A stretch of DNA of 33,141 nt from Oscillospiraceae bacterium. GTDB taxonomy: Bacteria > Bacillota > Clostridia > Oscillospirales > Ruminococcaceae. Location: NCBI GenBank assembly GCA_016281125.1, contig JAEEIA010000007.1, positions 1-33,141 of the forward strand. Direction: 5' to 3'. The notes under the pieces were generated by a model that ran no database searches, was not told the origin of the DNA, and worked only from the letters and a program-made list of their open reading frames with translations. Below, piece by piece: positions 8,608 through 16,690 of the stretch (positions within the stretch are counted from its first letter, which is position 1; the number at the start of each line of letters is the position of its first letter). The position numbers and the translations under genes were made by a program.

Positions 8608-9227
8608 TGAGAGCGCTGAACAATATCTATGAGGAGCTGCGGAGCAAAATCCTCATGCCGGATGCTGCACGGTTTTACGGTCTGGAGATCAACAGAGCAG
8701 GTTTCGCCGCCTGTCCGTTTCATCCTGACAAAACATCGAGTCTGAAAATCTATGAGGATCACTATTATTGTTTCGGCTGCGGCGCGCACGGTGATGTAAC
8801 GGATTTCACAGCCAGGTTGTTCAGCATCTCTCAATACGATGCCGCTCGGAAGCTGAACGCGGATTTCGGATTAGGGCTTGCAAAACAGGCACCGTCCGTT
8901 CCGGTAAAGCAAACAGTCAGCCCTGAAGTCGCCTATCGGAACTGGCTGCACAGCGCAGAGCGTATCCTTAATGATTATCTGAATATGCTGTGCCGGTGGC
9001 AAAGGTATTATGCCCCGAAAACGCCCGGTGAAGAACAGCACCCGTATTTTGTGGAGAGTCTCACAAAAATGGAACAGTACCGATACCTTTATGAACAGAT
9101 CAGGTTCGGAACTGATGCCGAGAAGCGGAGGCTGTATCTGACAGAGCATGAAACACTGAGCAAGCTCGCAGAGCGTATGAAGCAGCTGACCGCCGCCAAA
9201 TCAACTGTGAAGCGCAAAGCGATCTGA
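8607..9227 (+). CDS. CHC2 zinc-finger (DnaG-type) protein of the mobile element
   Basis: 206 residues with a DnaG-like zinc-binding domain: C36-P-F-H39 and C55-F-G-C58 spaced as in CHC2 fingers, followed by GAHGDVTDF. Only the finger is present; there is no TOPRIM catalytic domain, and the C-terminal 100 residues are an uncharacterised charged helix region. Such single-finger proteins are common in Tn916/ICE-type elements and are thought to help replication of the transferred strand. The start is uncertain: the GTG at 8607 has its AAAGGGG site directly abutting, so initiation could instead be at CTG 8616. Confidence 0.8.
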   Translation: MRALNNIYEELRSKILMPDAARFYGLEINRAGFAACPFHPDKTSSLKIYEDHYYCFGCGAHGDVTDFTARLFSISQYDAARKLNADFGLGLAKQAPSVPVKQTVSPEVAYRNWLHSAERILNDYLNMLCRWQRYYAPKTPGEEQHPYFVESLTKMEQYRYLYEQIRFGTDAEKRRLYLTEHETLSKLAERMKQLTAAKSTVKRKAI

Positions 9228-9242
9228 ACGGAGGAATGAAAC

Positions 9243-9650
9243 ATGAGTCATAACAAGCAGACAGCAGAGTTTCTCTATCTGCTCTGCTGTTATCTGAAAG
9301 TAAATCCCGGCTGCCTGATTGCTGTCAGCGATTTTGACAAGGAGACCGGAAGCAAGCTGCCGCTCGGCTATTATGATGATGTGTACTGTTATGTCAGACC
9401 GGAAATGGTGATCCCGATGTTTCGGGCGGTTGCATTTCCGGACTATGAAGCAGATATGCTGCAAATCCTGCGGGAACTGTTCGCAGCGGACTTCATCAAG
9501 GTACACTGGATTCTGAGCGGTGAGGTTCGCTACCGTCCGCAGAAGCGTATCGGCAGCACCAGAAAACGCTACATCACATTTTACCGCAGGAAGCTGGAAC
9601 CGTATATGGACAAGCATTTCAAAAAGGAGGCAGAGGATGAAAAAGACTGA
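9243..9650 (+). CDS. uncharacterised mobile-element protein
   Basis: 135 residues with a perfect GGAGGAATGAAAC leader and ATG start, 15 bases after the CHC2 gene. Composition is that of a soluble globular protein with a basic C-terminal tail (RRKLEPYMDKHFKKEAE). No recognisable domain. It overlaps the following HU-like gene by 14 bases, which places it in the same operon as the CHC2 and HU-like genes and suggests a role in DNA handling of the element, but the function is unknown. Confidence 0.75.
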   Translation: MSHNKQTAEFLYLLCCYLKVNPGCLIAVSDFDKETGSKLPLGYYDDVYCYVRPEMVIPMFRAVAFPDYEADMLQILRELFAADFIKVHWILSGEVRYRPQKRIGSTRKRYITFYRRKLEPYMDKHFKKEAEDEKD

Positions 9651-9897
9651 ATTTGTGAAGGAGGTCGCAAAACAGAACCATCTGAAACAGCCCCAAGCTT
9701 ATCAAGCAATAATTGCTGTAATGGATACTCTGCGCCTCGTATTGTCACAAGGGGATTCCGTAGAAATTGGCGGATTTGGCAAGTTTCAAACTACAACAGA
9801 AATACAAGGAGAGCATGTTCCGGTATTTCATGCCTATTTCGTTTTGAAGCGAGTCGTCAATACTGAGACGACACTCATGGAAACGGATAATAAGTGA
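9637..9897 (+). CDS. HU/IHF-family DNA-binding protein
   Basis: 86 residues starting MKKTEFVKEVAKQ, with the HU pattern: two N-terminal helices, then SVEIGGFGKFQ (the conserved G-F-G-F-type turn) and a beta-arm region. The usual RNPQTG arm tip is replaced by a diverged segment (EIQGEHVPVFHAYFVLK), so DNA bending at specific element sites, rather than general nucleoid packing, is plausible. The ATG lies six bases after AAAAAGGAGG, within the end of the preceding gene. Confidence 0.85.
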   Translation: MKKTEFVKEVAKQNHLKQPQAYQAIIAVMDTLRLVLSQGDSVEIGGFGKFQTTTEIQGEHVPVFHAYFVLKRVVNTETTLMETDNK

Positions 9898-9971
9898 TAT
9901 GTGCAGATTAAAAACGGTATATCTCAAGCACTTAGGACATAGGATGTTACAAATGAAGGGGGCAGAATAAT

Positions 9972-10226
9972 TTGGATATTGGGCAACAGGCAACAATACA
10001 TAATGTTGAAGAACCGCAAACACTACAACAGAGAATTGCGGCAGTTCATTGCCAGCTTATCATCGATAAGCTCAATAGCATGAATCTTTCCAAAGAGAAA
10101 AGGAAGGAGATTATGGATAGGGTGATAAATGCTCTTAGAATCAAAGCTCAGCAGCCACAATTTGCTCAAACAGCTTCACAAAAGACTGTTTCGACATCCT
10201 TGTACGATTCATCTCCCAGTTTTTAA
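9972..10226 (+). CDS. small unknown protein, convergent with the HTH gene
   Basis: 84 residues from a TTG start preceded by GAAGGGGGCAG. The predicted product is hydrophilic and helical (LSKEKRKEIMDRVINALRIK) and ends with a Ser-rich tail. Its last 86 bases overlap the 3' end of the oppositely directed HTH gene, which is unusual, so the frame may be shorter in reality or spurious. No family recognised. Confidence 0.4.
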   Translation: MDIGQQATIHNVEEPQTLQQRIAAVHCQLIIDKLNSMNLSKEKRKEIMDRVINALRIKAQQPQFAQTASQKTVSTSLYDSSPSF

Positions 10227-10770
10227 TAGTATCCACAGGAATGTGATAATGCTCTGCAAATGCGTTTCGTGTCATGTGCATTTCCTGGCGAAGTGCTCTA
10301 ACTTGCCGACCTTGATCGTTCAACAAAAAGAGATTGTAGTCATCCAGTAGCTTCGTAATATCAATGTGATAATATTCAGCGATCTTTTGAAGCTTGTCCA
10401 GCGGATAAGCATCTACTGCGTTATCTTCGTAAGCAGAATATGTGCTTCTGTCAATCTGCATGACAGAGGCACATTCTTTTTGCATCAGATCATGCTTTAG
10501 CCGATACCATTTCAATTTCTCACCAACCGTTTGCAAACTGCTAACATCAGGGTACGCCAAAAGGAAATCACAGTTGTTATCATCACATTTTCTTTTATTG
10601 ATATTTGCTACATGAGTATAGAGTAATTTATGCGAAACCTCGCCATTTTCGTAGTTATAAAGCAAAATCATGAAATCCGAAAGCTTCTGTTTCAGTCGGT
10701 AACATTTATTTGACCATTCATTGCTGTATACATTAGCTTTGAATAAGATTTTCAATGCACCGTGAAGCAT
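10141..10770 (-). CDS. XRE-like regulator with two HTH domains, at the element edge
   Basis: About 210 residues. A first Cro/CI-type HTH (EKLKWYRLKHDLMQKECASVM...RSTYSAYEDN) lies near the middle. A second (VRALRQEMHMTRNAFAEHY...TIKNWEMNR) lies at the C-terminus; both recognition helices are intact. The N-terminal 60 residues are unlike known HTH proteins. The frame stays open across the sigK junction: the ATG at 10770 and the TTG at 10779 lie in host sigK sequence and have no ribosome site, and the next ATG is at 10671. So the integrated copy may be translated from a host-derived start or from 10671. Likely the regulator of the element's maintenance or excision genes. Confidence 0.7.
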   Translation of the reverse strand: MLHGALKILFKANVYSNEWSNKCYRLKQKLSDFMILLYNYENGEVSHKLLYTHVANINKRKCDDNNCDFLLAYPDVSSLQTVGEKLKWYRLKHDLMQKECASVMQIDRSTYSAYEDNAVDAYPLDKLQKIAEYYHIDITKLLDDYNLFLLNDQGRQVRALRQEMHMTRNAFAEHYHIPVDTIKNWEMNRTRMSKQSFVKLFEQIVAAEL

Positions 10771-11080
10771 ATGTCGCAAAGCGCGCGCCCTTTTCCGCCT
10801 TAAACGAGGACACCGCCTTGATCAGCCCGAGCGTCCCGATGGAGATGAGCTCATCCTGTTCCCGGTCGGGCGCGTAAAACTTTTTGGTCATGTGCGCGAC
10901 CAGCCGCAGATTGTGCGAGATCAGCTTCTGCCGCGCAGCGTCGTCGCCTTCCGCAAGCCGTTTCAGGCATTCCTCCTCCTCGGCTCTGGTCAGCGCCGGC
11001 GGAAAGGCCGCCGCATGATCGACATGCAGCAGAAAAAAGGTCATCTGCCCGAACAGTCCCGATAAAAATGCAAGCATCAT
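10733..11080 (-). CDS. sigK: RNA polymerase sigma-K, N-terminal half, interrupted by the element
   Basis: The product matches the sporulation mother-cell sigma-K. It has a short hydrophobic pro-sequence (1-25), then FPPALTRAEEEECLKRL, HNLRLVAHMTKKFYA (region 2.1), DELISIGTLGLIKAV and GARFATYASRCIEN (region 2.3-2.4). After N111 the conserved ENEIL continuation is replaced by LIQS and a stop from element DNA. Regions 3 and 4 (about 120 residues) are missing and not found elsewhere in the window. The last codons before the break use AT-rich codons unlike the preceding ones, so the crossover may lie slightly inside the conserved segment. The ATG has a GGCGGTGAT site and a SigE-like promoter upstream. 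A functional factor would require excision of the element. Confidence 0.88.
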   Translation of the reverse strand: MMLAFLSGLFGQMTFFLLHVDHAAAFPPALTRAEEEECLKRLAEGDDAARQKLISHNLRLVAHMTKKFYAPDREQDELISIGTLGLIKAVSSFKAEKGARFATYASRCIENLIQS

Positions 11081-11098
11081 ATCACCGCCTTTTTCTGT

Positions 11099-11127
11099 AT
11101 TATATGCGTCCGGATGCTGATATATGA
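11099..11127 (-). promoter_or_regulatory. SigE-type promoter of sigK
   Basis: On the minus strand TCATATA is followed after 14 bases by CATATAAT, close to the sigma-E consensus (KMATATT, 14-15 bases, CATACAMT). It stands 18 bases upstream of the sigK ATG, as expected for a mother-cell gene under sigma-E. Confidence 0.6.
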
Positions 11128-11146
11128 AAAAAATCAGAATCTGCTC

Positions 11147-11175
11147 TTGACAAATCGGAAATCATCTGCTATAAT
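11147..11175 (+). promoter_or_regulatory. vegetative promoter of the SAM-riboswitch operon
   Basis: TTGACA (11147-11152) and TATAAT (11170-11175), both perfect, spaced by 17 bases. Transcription would begin just before the riboswitch aptamer. Confidence 0.9.
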
Positions 11176-11185
11176 GTAATACAGC

Positions 11186-11285
11186 CTTATCATGAGCGGC
11201 GGAGGAACCAGGTCCTGTGATGCCGCGGCAACCGCGCAGAAGCGTATGGTGCCAAATCCTGCGGCGCAAGCCGAAAGATGAGGAA
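11186..11285 (+). promoter_or_regulatory. SAM-I riboswitch (S box)
   Basis: The aptamer core is recognisable. CTTATCATGAGCGGCGGAGG opens P1/P2, followed by CTGTGATGCCGCGGCAACC (P2/J2-3/P3), GGTGCCAAATCCTGC (P3) and GCCGAAAGATGAGG closing towards P1. It binds S-adenosylmethionine and controls the intrinsic terminator that follows, switching off the metK operon when SAM is high. Confidence 0.95.
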
Positions 11286-11300
11286 CGAATGCAACGATAG

Positions 11301-11332
11301 GCGGCATACGTTCTGTATGCCGCTTTCTTTTT
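11301..11332 (+). terminator. riboswitch expression-platform terminator
   Basis: GCGGCATAC - GTTCT - GTATGCCGC followed by TTTCTTTTT, a strong rho-independent terminator directly after the SAM aptamer and 24 bases before the first coding start. Confidence 0.92.
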
Positions 11333-11356
11333 GCAGCAGAAAGGAATTATCAAAAC

Positions 11357-12250
11357 ATGGAAACACAAATCCGCACACCGCGACAGCATCCTTTTTTTGA
11401 CAGACACACCGTTCTCGGCACGATTGTACTGATTATCCTTGCGTATATCTTTGTGACAGTTCCCACGACAATCGTTTTCCTGATCGCCGGCTTTATTCTG
11501 CCGGGCTTCCATCCCAATGATTACCTCTTTGTCGGCATCGCAGGCATGGCATGTCTTGCACTGCTGATCTACAAGCTCTGGTTCCGGCCGGAATACCGCG
11601 GCATCCTGTTCCGGGGCTTCGCCAGAACGCTGAAGCTCTGTCCGGTGATTCTGCCTTACTGGCTGCTGATCTGTCTGCCCGAATTCCTCGACGGCAACTT
11701 CCCAAAGACCTTCAATCTGACGGTCTTTTCGACTGCGCTGATCGCCGGTTTTTCGGAGGAGGTCATCTTCCGAGGCTTCCCGCTCTCCTATCTGAAACGG
11801 CAGCTCCGTTCCGAAAAGCAGATTCCGCTGATTGTCACCGTCACCGGCGTCTTCTTCGGCATGTTCCATCTCACCAATATGATCCTCGGCGCTTCGCTCA
11901 GCGCAAGCCTCGTACAGGCTGTCAGCGCAAGCTGTATCGGCATCTTCTTCGGCGCGCTTCTGATGCGCGGCGGCAATCTGCTTGTCCCGATTCTGCTGCA
12001 TTCGGCGCATGACGTTCTGATGCTTTCCTTCCAGAATGCCGATGAGGTCAGCGCGATCCTCTCGGATGAGGCAACGCCCTCTGATATCCTCATGATGCTG
12101 CCATGCATCGCACTGGCCGTGTTCGGATTCTTCCTGATCCGGAAATCCATGCGCCGCGAAATCTGCGGTATGTGGGCAGAAACATGGTCACAATCCACCG
12201 AAAACCAGCCTGAAATCCCGGCTGAACCGAAAAACACTACGGAGGTTTAA
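11357..12250 (+). CDS. CPBP family intramembrane metalloprotease
   Basis: 297 residues, with about seven hydrophobic segments. The catalytic motifs of the CPBP/ABI (CAAX-protease and bacteriocin-processing) family are all present: E134-E135-x-x-x-R139 in [14 protein letters not shown]171 and the third motif HSAHD (215-219). It should be an active membrane protease; substrates in this family include immunity and signalling proteins, here unknown. An AAAGGA site precedes the ATG. It lies between the SAM riboswitch and metK with a two-base gap to metK, so it is under SAM control, an unexpected partner for SAM synthesis. The C-terminal 50 residues are a hydrophilic tail. Confidence 0.9.
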   Translation: METQIRTPRQHPFFDRHTVLGTIVLIILAYIFVTVPTTIVFLIAGFILPGFHPNDYLFVGIAGMACLALLIYKLWFRPEYRGILFRGFARTLKLCPVILPYWLLICLPEFLDGNFPKTFNLTVFSTALIAGFSEEVIFRGFPLSYLKRQLRSEKQIPLIVTVTGVFFGMFHLTNMILGASLSASLVQAVSASCIGIFFGALLMRGGNLLVPILLHSAHDVLMLSFQNADEVSAILSDEATPSDILMMLPCIALAVFGFFLIRKSMRREICGMWAETWSQSTENQPEIPAEPKNTTEV

Positions 12251-12251
12251 T

Positions 12252-13421
<1,170 letters not shown>

Positions 13422-13430
13422 GCACATACA

Positions 13431-13472
13431 AAAAAGCCCGAAGGCGATCAACTGACCGCGTTCGGGCTTTTT
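13431..13472. terminator. bidirectional terminator between metK and the SGNH gene
   Basis: AAAAAGCCCGAA (13431-13442) pairs with TTCGGGCTTTTT (13461-13472), giving U-tracts on both strands, between the convergent metK and SGNH hydrolase genes. Confidence 0.9.
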
Positions 13473-13507
13473 CGGTTTTCATCTTCCTGATGCGGATTCC
13501 GCCGCGT

Positions 13508-14587
13508 TCACTGCCCGCAGCAGATGCCGAAGCCGAGAACATACACATTCTCCTCCTCCGGCTCCAGCAGCAGCGTATGCTCTGCCGGTTCTGCCGCAGA
13601 AACCGCCGTCACGAATTTGGCATTGCCCCAGCCGTAGATCGAATTGCTGTGAATCAGCGGCTGCTTCATCGGCTCGCCGTCCACGCTGATCCGGCAGGAG
13701 CCGAATTCCGGCAGGCGGTGCGTTTCGTAGTAAACCTGCAATACGCGGCAGCGAACCGTCAGCTTCAGCGGGCCGCCTGCCCTGCACAGCTTCCATGCGG
13801 AACGGAAATAGACCTGATACGGCCGCGGAACAAGCTCACAGGCCGTTTCGACGCCCGCGGTGTCCGTTGCCGCCTCCAGAAATGCAAGATCCGTAAACGG
13901 TGCGTCAAGCCAGGGCGCAGGCAGCGGAACAGGCGCGCTGTCCGGCAGCAGCTTTGCCGTTTCCAGCAGATGCAGCACCATCTCCGCGAGCAAACGGTGG
14001 CCGTCCGGGTTCGGATGGCTCTCCTCGTCGCCGTAATCCGCCCAGGTCAGATCTCCGCGCTCCATCGCCGGTGCGATGGCCCGGTTCAGGCTGATCTGCG
14101 GCAGACCGTAATGCTCCGCAACCGGCACCATGAACGATTCGCAGGAATACCCCTGCATACTGCGCAGCATCAGCAGACAGACAACCGGCGGCTCCGGTGC
14201 GGTCAGCAGCTTGCGCAGCATACTTTCAAAGGAGATGACGCTCGGCCGGAGCGTCGTTTCGTTGATTGCAAATTCCAGAAACACAATGTCCGGCTTTTTT
14301 GCGAGAATAAATTCATCCGAAAGCAGATTGCCCTGCATTGTCCCCATGCCGGCCTCTGCCAGAATGCAGCATTCCGCATCATATCCCTGTGCGCAGAGTG
14401 CGTTTGTGACCAGCTCCGGATAGGCGCCGCGGCGAATCTCCAGGTTTGCATAGCCCTGTGTCACCGAGCCGCCCATAAAGCCGACCGTCAGATGCTTTTT
14501 TTCCAGAAGTGTCCGCCACTGGATCCCGCTCCCGGTCGAGCTGAGTGCCTCGGATGCAAGCTGCTTGAAAAGCGATTCCGAAATCAT
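13508..14587 (-). CDS. SGNH/GDSL-type hydrolase
   Basis: 359 residues from the ATG at 14587, chosen because GAGGGGA lies six bases upstream; a longer GTG start at 14602 is possible. SGNH blocks are present: the nucleophile block FMGGSVTQG (Ser41), the asparagine block FAINE (106-110) and the catalytic Asp/His block DEESHPN (187-193). The C-terminal 150 residues look like a beta-sandwich accessory domain. It has no signal peptide, so it is cytoplasmic or exported by another route. Likely an esterase/acetylesterase acting on carbohydrate or lipid esters. It starts 29 bases after the LysR gene on the same strand, so the two may be co-transcribed and the LysR factor may regulate it. Confidence 0.85.
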   Translation of the reverse strand: MISESLFKQLASEALSSTGSGIQWRTLLEKKHLTVGFMGGSVTQGYANLEIRRGAYPELVTNALCAQGYDAECCILAEAGMGTMQGNLLSDEFILAKKPDIVFLEFAINETTLRPSVISFESMLRKLLTAPEPPVVCLLMLRSMQGYSCESFMVPVAEHYGLPQISLNRAIAPAMERGDLTWADYGDEESHPNPDGHRLLAEMVLHLLETAKLLPDSAPVPLPAPWLDAPFTDLAFLEAATDTAGVETACELVPRPYQVYFRSAWKLCRAGGPLKLTVRCRVLQVYYETHRLPEFGSCRISVDGEPMKQPLIHSNSIYGWGNAKFVTAVSAAEPAEHTLLLEPEEENVYVLGFGICCGQ

Positions 14588-14616
14588 AGACTGTCCCCTC
14601 ACCCCTCAAATCCTGA

Positions 14617-15591
14617 TTATGCGCCGCCCATCATGCGCCAGGTTCCGACGTCCACGAGCTGCTTTAAAAGCAGCGCATAGGCCTGTGACGCCTTGGAAAG
14701 AAATGCATTTCGGCGCGAGATCAGCGAAATGCTGCACAGACCGAGTTCGTCCGGCAGCGGGTAATAATTCGGATGCTGCGAGAAATTGCCGTAATAAATC
14801 AGCGAATCCGGCAGCAGCGCAATACCCATATTCGAGCAGACAAACGAGAACACCGTTTCGATGGTCTGCACGCTGTATTCGATATCCGGCGTAAAGCCGC
14901 ACTCCCGGCACACGGCGTAGAGCGTTTCGCGGTCGTATTCGCCCGCATTTGCCGCAACGAATGCCTCATCCTTCACGAGAGAAAGGTCAATCGGCGGCTG
15001 CCGCAGGAATTTCGGCGTCGCCTGAATGATGTCCGAGGCCGAAAGCGGCTCCGGCAGACTTTCCGTCAGCGGATTCGACGGAGCAACAGCCAGATAAAAG
15101 CGTTCGTCCGCAAGCGTTTCCATATGGAAGGTTTTTTCGTCGAACTCGCCCGAGCCGATTGCAAAGTCAATCTCACCCGCGGTCAGCTTATCGCGCAGCT
15201 GCTTCATATCCGCCTCCTGAATCGAGAGGTGGATGCCGGGATATTTTGCATGGAATGCCGCAATGCTCCGCGCAAGCAGACAGCGCACCCGGAATGAGGA
15301 TGCGCCGATGCGCACAGAGCCTGTTTCCAGTCCCATGAGGTCGGAGAGGGCATTGTTCATGCTCTCCTCCATGGCGAGCAGCTTTCGTCCCCATTCGACA
15401 TAGAGCATGCCCGCGTCCGTCAGCTTGATCGGCGTGACGGAGCGGTCGAACAGTTTGATTCCGAGCTGCTTTTCCAGACCGTGAATATACTGGCTGAGCG
15501 AAGGCTGTGTCACATACAGCTTTTCCGCCGCCTTTGAAATGCTCTGACACTCTGCGACCGCAATCACATAGGTCAGCTGCTGCGTAGTCAA
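14617..15591 (-). CDS. LysR family transcriptional regulator
   Basis: 324 residues from a TTG start at 15591, placed about ten bases after AAAGGAA; the frame extends to 15642 but lacks a site there. The N-terminal winged HTH (LTYVIAVAECQSISKAAEKLYVTQPS and QYIHGLEKQLGIKLFDR) is canonical for LysR. The rest is the two-lobe effector-binding domain, with SVRIGASSFRVR at its start. The effector is unknown. It follows the MarR-like gene by 69 bases on the same strand and precedes the SGNH hydrolase. Confidence 0.93.
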   Translation of the reverse strand: MTTQQLTYVIAVAECQSISKAAEKLYVTQPSLSQYIHGLEKQLGIKLFDRSVTPIKLTDAGMLYVEWGRKLLAMEESMNNALSDLMGLETGSVRIGASSFRVRCLLARSIAAFHAKYPGIHLSIQEADMKQLRDKLTAGEIDFAIGSGEFDEKTFHMETLADERFYLAVAPSNPLTESLPEPLSASDIIQATPKFLRQPPIDLSLVKDEAFVAANAGEYDRETLYAVCRECGFTPDIEYSVQTIETVFSFVCSNMGIALLPDSLIYYGNFSQHPNYYPLPDELGLCSISLISRRNAFLSKASQAYALLLKQLVDVGTWRMMGGA

Positions 15592-15660
15592 GACAGTCAC
15601 TTCCTTTCGTCTGACTGTAATCCGCCGGAGCGGATCTCGCATGATCGTGAATGCCGCTGC

Positions 15661-16098
15661 TTATTCCATGGTTTGCAGCAGCTTCAATAACAGCTGCGAA
15701 AGCTGTCTGGCTTCTGCCGGTTCCAGCAGCATGCACGCACAGAGCTGCTGCGGAATGGTTTCGGCGGTTTCGCGCAGTGCGGCACCGGCCTCCGTCAGCG
15801 CGGCAATCAGCACGCGTTCATCGGTTTCGCTGCGGCGCCTGGTGATATATCCCTTTTGCTCCAGACTTTTCAGCACCGGCGTCAGCGTGCCGGAATCCAG
15901 ATGCAGCCGCTGTCCCAGCTCCTTGACGGAAACCGCCTGTTTCTCCCAGCAGACCTGCATCGCCACATACTGCGTATAGGTCAGCCCGATGGCATCGAGG
16001 TGCGGGCGGTACCGCTTGATGACCTCGCGGGAGCAGGCGTACAGCGGAAAACAGAGCTGATCCTCAAGCCGCGGTGCGTTCTGAGATTTGTCCTGCAT
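15661..16098 (-). CDS. OhrR-like MarR family regulator
   Basis: 145 residues. LEDQLCFPLYACSREVIKRY with cysteine C16 matches the peroxide-sensing cysteine region of OhrR. The wHTH VKELGQRLHLDSGTLTPVLK and the wing RRRSETDERVL are typical MarR/OhrR. It probably represses the TSCPD gene and itself until oxidised by organic hydroperoxide or another oxidant. It lies downstream of the TSCPD gene on the same strand. No ohr gene is visible here, so the target differs from the classical pair. GGAG precedes the ATG. Confidence 0.88.
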   Translation of the reverse strand: MQDKSQNAPRLEDQLCFPLYACSREVIKRYRPHLDAIGLTYTQYVAMQVCWEKQAVSVKELGQRLHLDSGTLTPVLKSLEQKGYITRRRSETDERVLIAALTEAGAALRETAETIPQQLCACMLLEPAEARQLSQLLLKLLQTME

Positions 16099-16121
16099 AT
16101 CATCACGCTCCGGGGTGCCGG

Positions 16122-16382
16122 TCAGGCATTCTGCGTTTGGTCATAGGCCTGCCGCACGGCTCTTGCAAGCTGATCCGCACAGGAGGTCGGGCGCATGCCG
16201 CAGGTGTTGCCTCTCAGCTTTTCTTCGATCTGCCCGACTGTCCAGCCGTCCACCAGCTTGGAGATGGCTTTCAGATTGCCGTTGCAGCCGCCGAGGAATT
16301 TGATGTTGGTGACGACATCGCCGTTGAGGTCAAATGTGATCAGCTGTGCGCAGACCGACTGCGTTTTATAATCATGCTTCAT
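16122..16382 (-). CDS. TSCPD domain-containing protein (TIGR03905-like)
   Basis: 86 residues with GGCNGN (31-36) and CGMRPTSCAD (61-70), the signature of small TSCPD-domain proteins related to a cysteine-rich segment of class II ribonucleotide reductases. Four cysteines (C11, C33, C61, C68) may bind metal or act in thiol chemistry. The exact function of the family is not known. It has a strong AAAAGGAGA site and a perfect promoter with a double palindrome over the start point. First gene of the unit with the OhrR-like regulator, suggesting redox control. Confidence 0.88.
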   Translation of the reverse strand: MKHDYKTQSVCAQLITFDLNGDVVTNIKFLGGCNGNLKAISKLVDGWTVGQIEEKLRGNTCGMRPTSCADQLARAVRQAYDQTQNA

Positions 16383-16421
16383 GTTCTTTTCTCCTTTTCC
16401 CGTTGCTTCATGTCCAATTTG

Positions 16422-16447
16422 ATTGAGTTCAATAGATTGAGCTCAAT
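16422..16447. promoter_or_regulatory. tandem palindromic operator, likely for the OhrR-like repressor
   Basis: ATTGAGTTCAAT (16422-16433) and ATTGAGCTCAAT (16436-16447) are two 12-bp palindromes (the second perfect) set 14 bases apart, lying immediately downstream of the -10 box of the TSCPD promoter. The arrangement fits a MarR-type dimer pair blocking RNA polymerase. Confidence 0.7.
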
Positions 16448-16450
16448 TAT

Positions 16451-16479
16451 ATTATACACAAAAGAAACCGGATTGTCAA
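16451..16479 (-). promoter_or_regulatory. promoter of the TSCPD-marR unit
   Basis: On the minus strand TTGACA (16479-16474) and TATAAT (16456-16451) are perfect and 17 bases apart. The rest of the 16383-16690 gap holds the operator, an inverted repeat at 16559-16584 (AATTTCTAA / TTAGAAATT) and the GH25 promoter. Confidence 0.88.
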
Positions 16480-16605
16480 GCCCTTTTTTCAAATTTTGGG
16501 CGCGGCGCGCCGTGCTGTATATAAAAACCGCGAATAGTCCGCTCCCCGCGGAACCTGAAATTTCTAAAGCAATTCTTAGAAATTCCTGAATTCCTGCAAA
16601 TATCC

Positions 16606-16634
16606 TTGCACAGCGCTACCGAATATGTTATAAT
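16606..16634 (+). promoter_or_regulatory. promoter of the GH25 gene
   Basis: TTGCAC, 17 bases, TATAAT; the inverted repeat AATTTCTAA/TTAGAAATT at 16559-16584 lies just upstream and could be an operator. Confidence 0.7.
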
Positions 16635-16690
16635 ACAGACATGAATACGAAAAAAGTCGAATCCTGTCTGATTTGATACGAGGTGAACCT

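Larger units (their letters stand above)
1..10748. mobile_element. one end of a skin-like element inserted in sigK (left end outside window)
   Basis: The sigK 5' half reading leftwards from 11080 loses homology just after codon 111 (near 10748). The DNA to its left is more AT-rich and carries relaxase, MobC, candidate oriT, CHC2 primase-like, HU-like and HTH genes, typical of integrative mobilisable elements. No sigK 3' half and no serine or tyrosine recombinase is visible in the window, so the other end must lie left of position 1, unless the 3' half was lost. Whether 1-6150 belongs to the same element or was acquired separately cannot be decided here; the IS21 relic at about 5930-6156 could mark an older boundary. 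The right boundary is directly seen; the extent is inferred. Confidence 0.55.

Noticed and set aside
11162-12010. 282-codon minus-strand frame
   Set aside because: Covers the SAM riboswitch and terminator and the CPBP gene in antisense; charged, low-complexity shadow product.
13490-14680. 396-codon plus-strand frame
   Set aside because: Antisense to the SGNH hydrolase with intact catalytic blocks; starts inside the terminator region.
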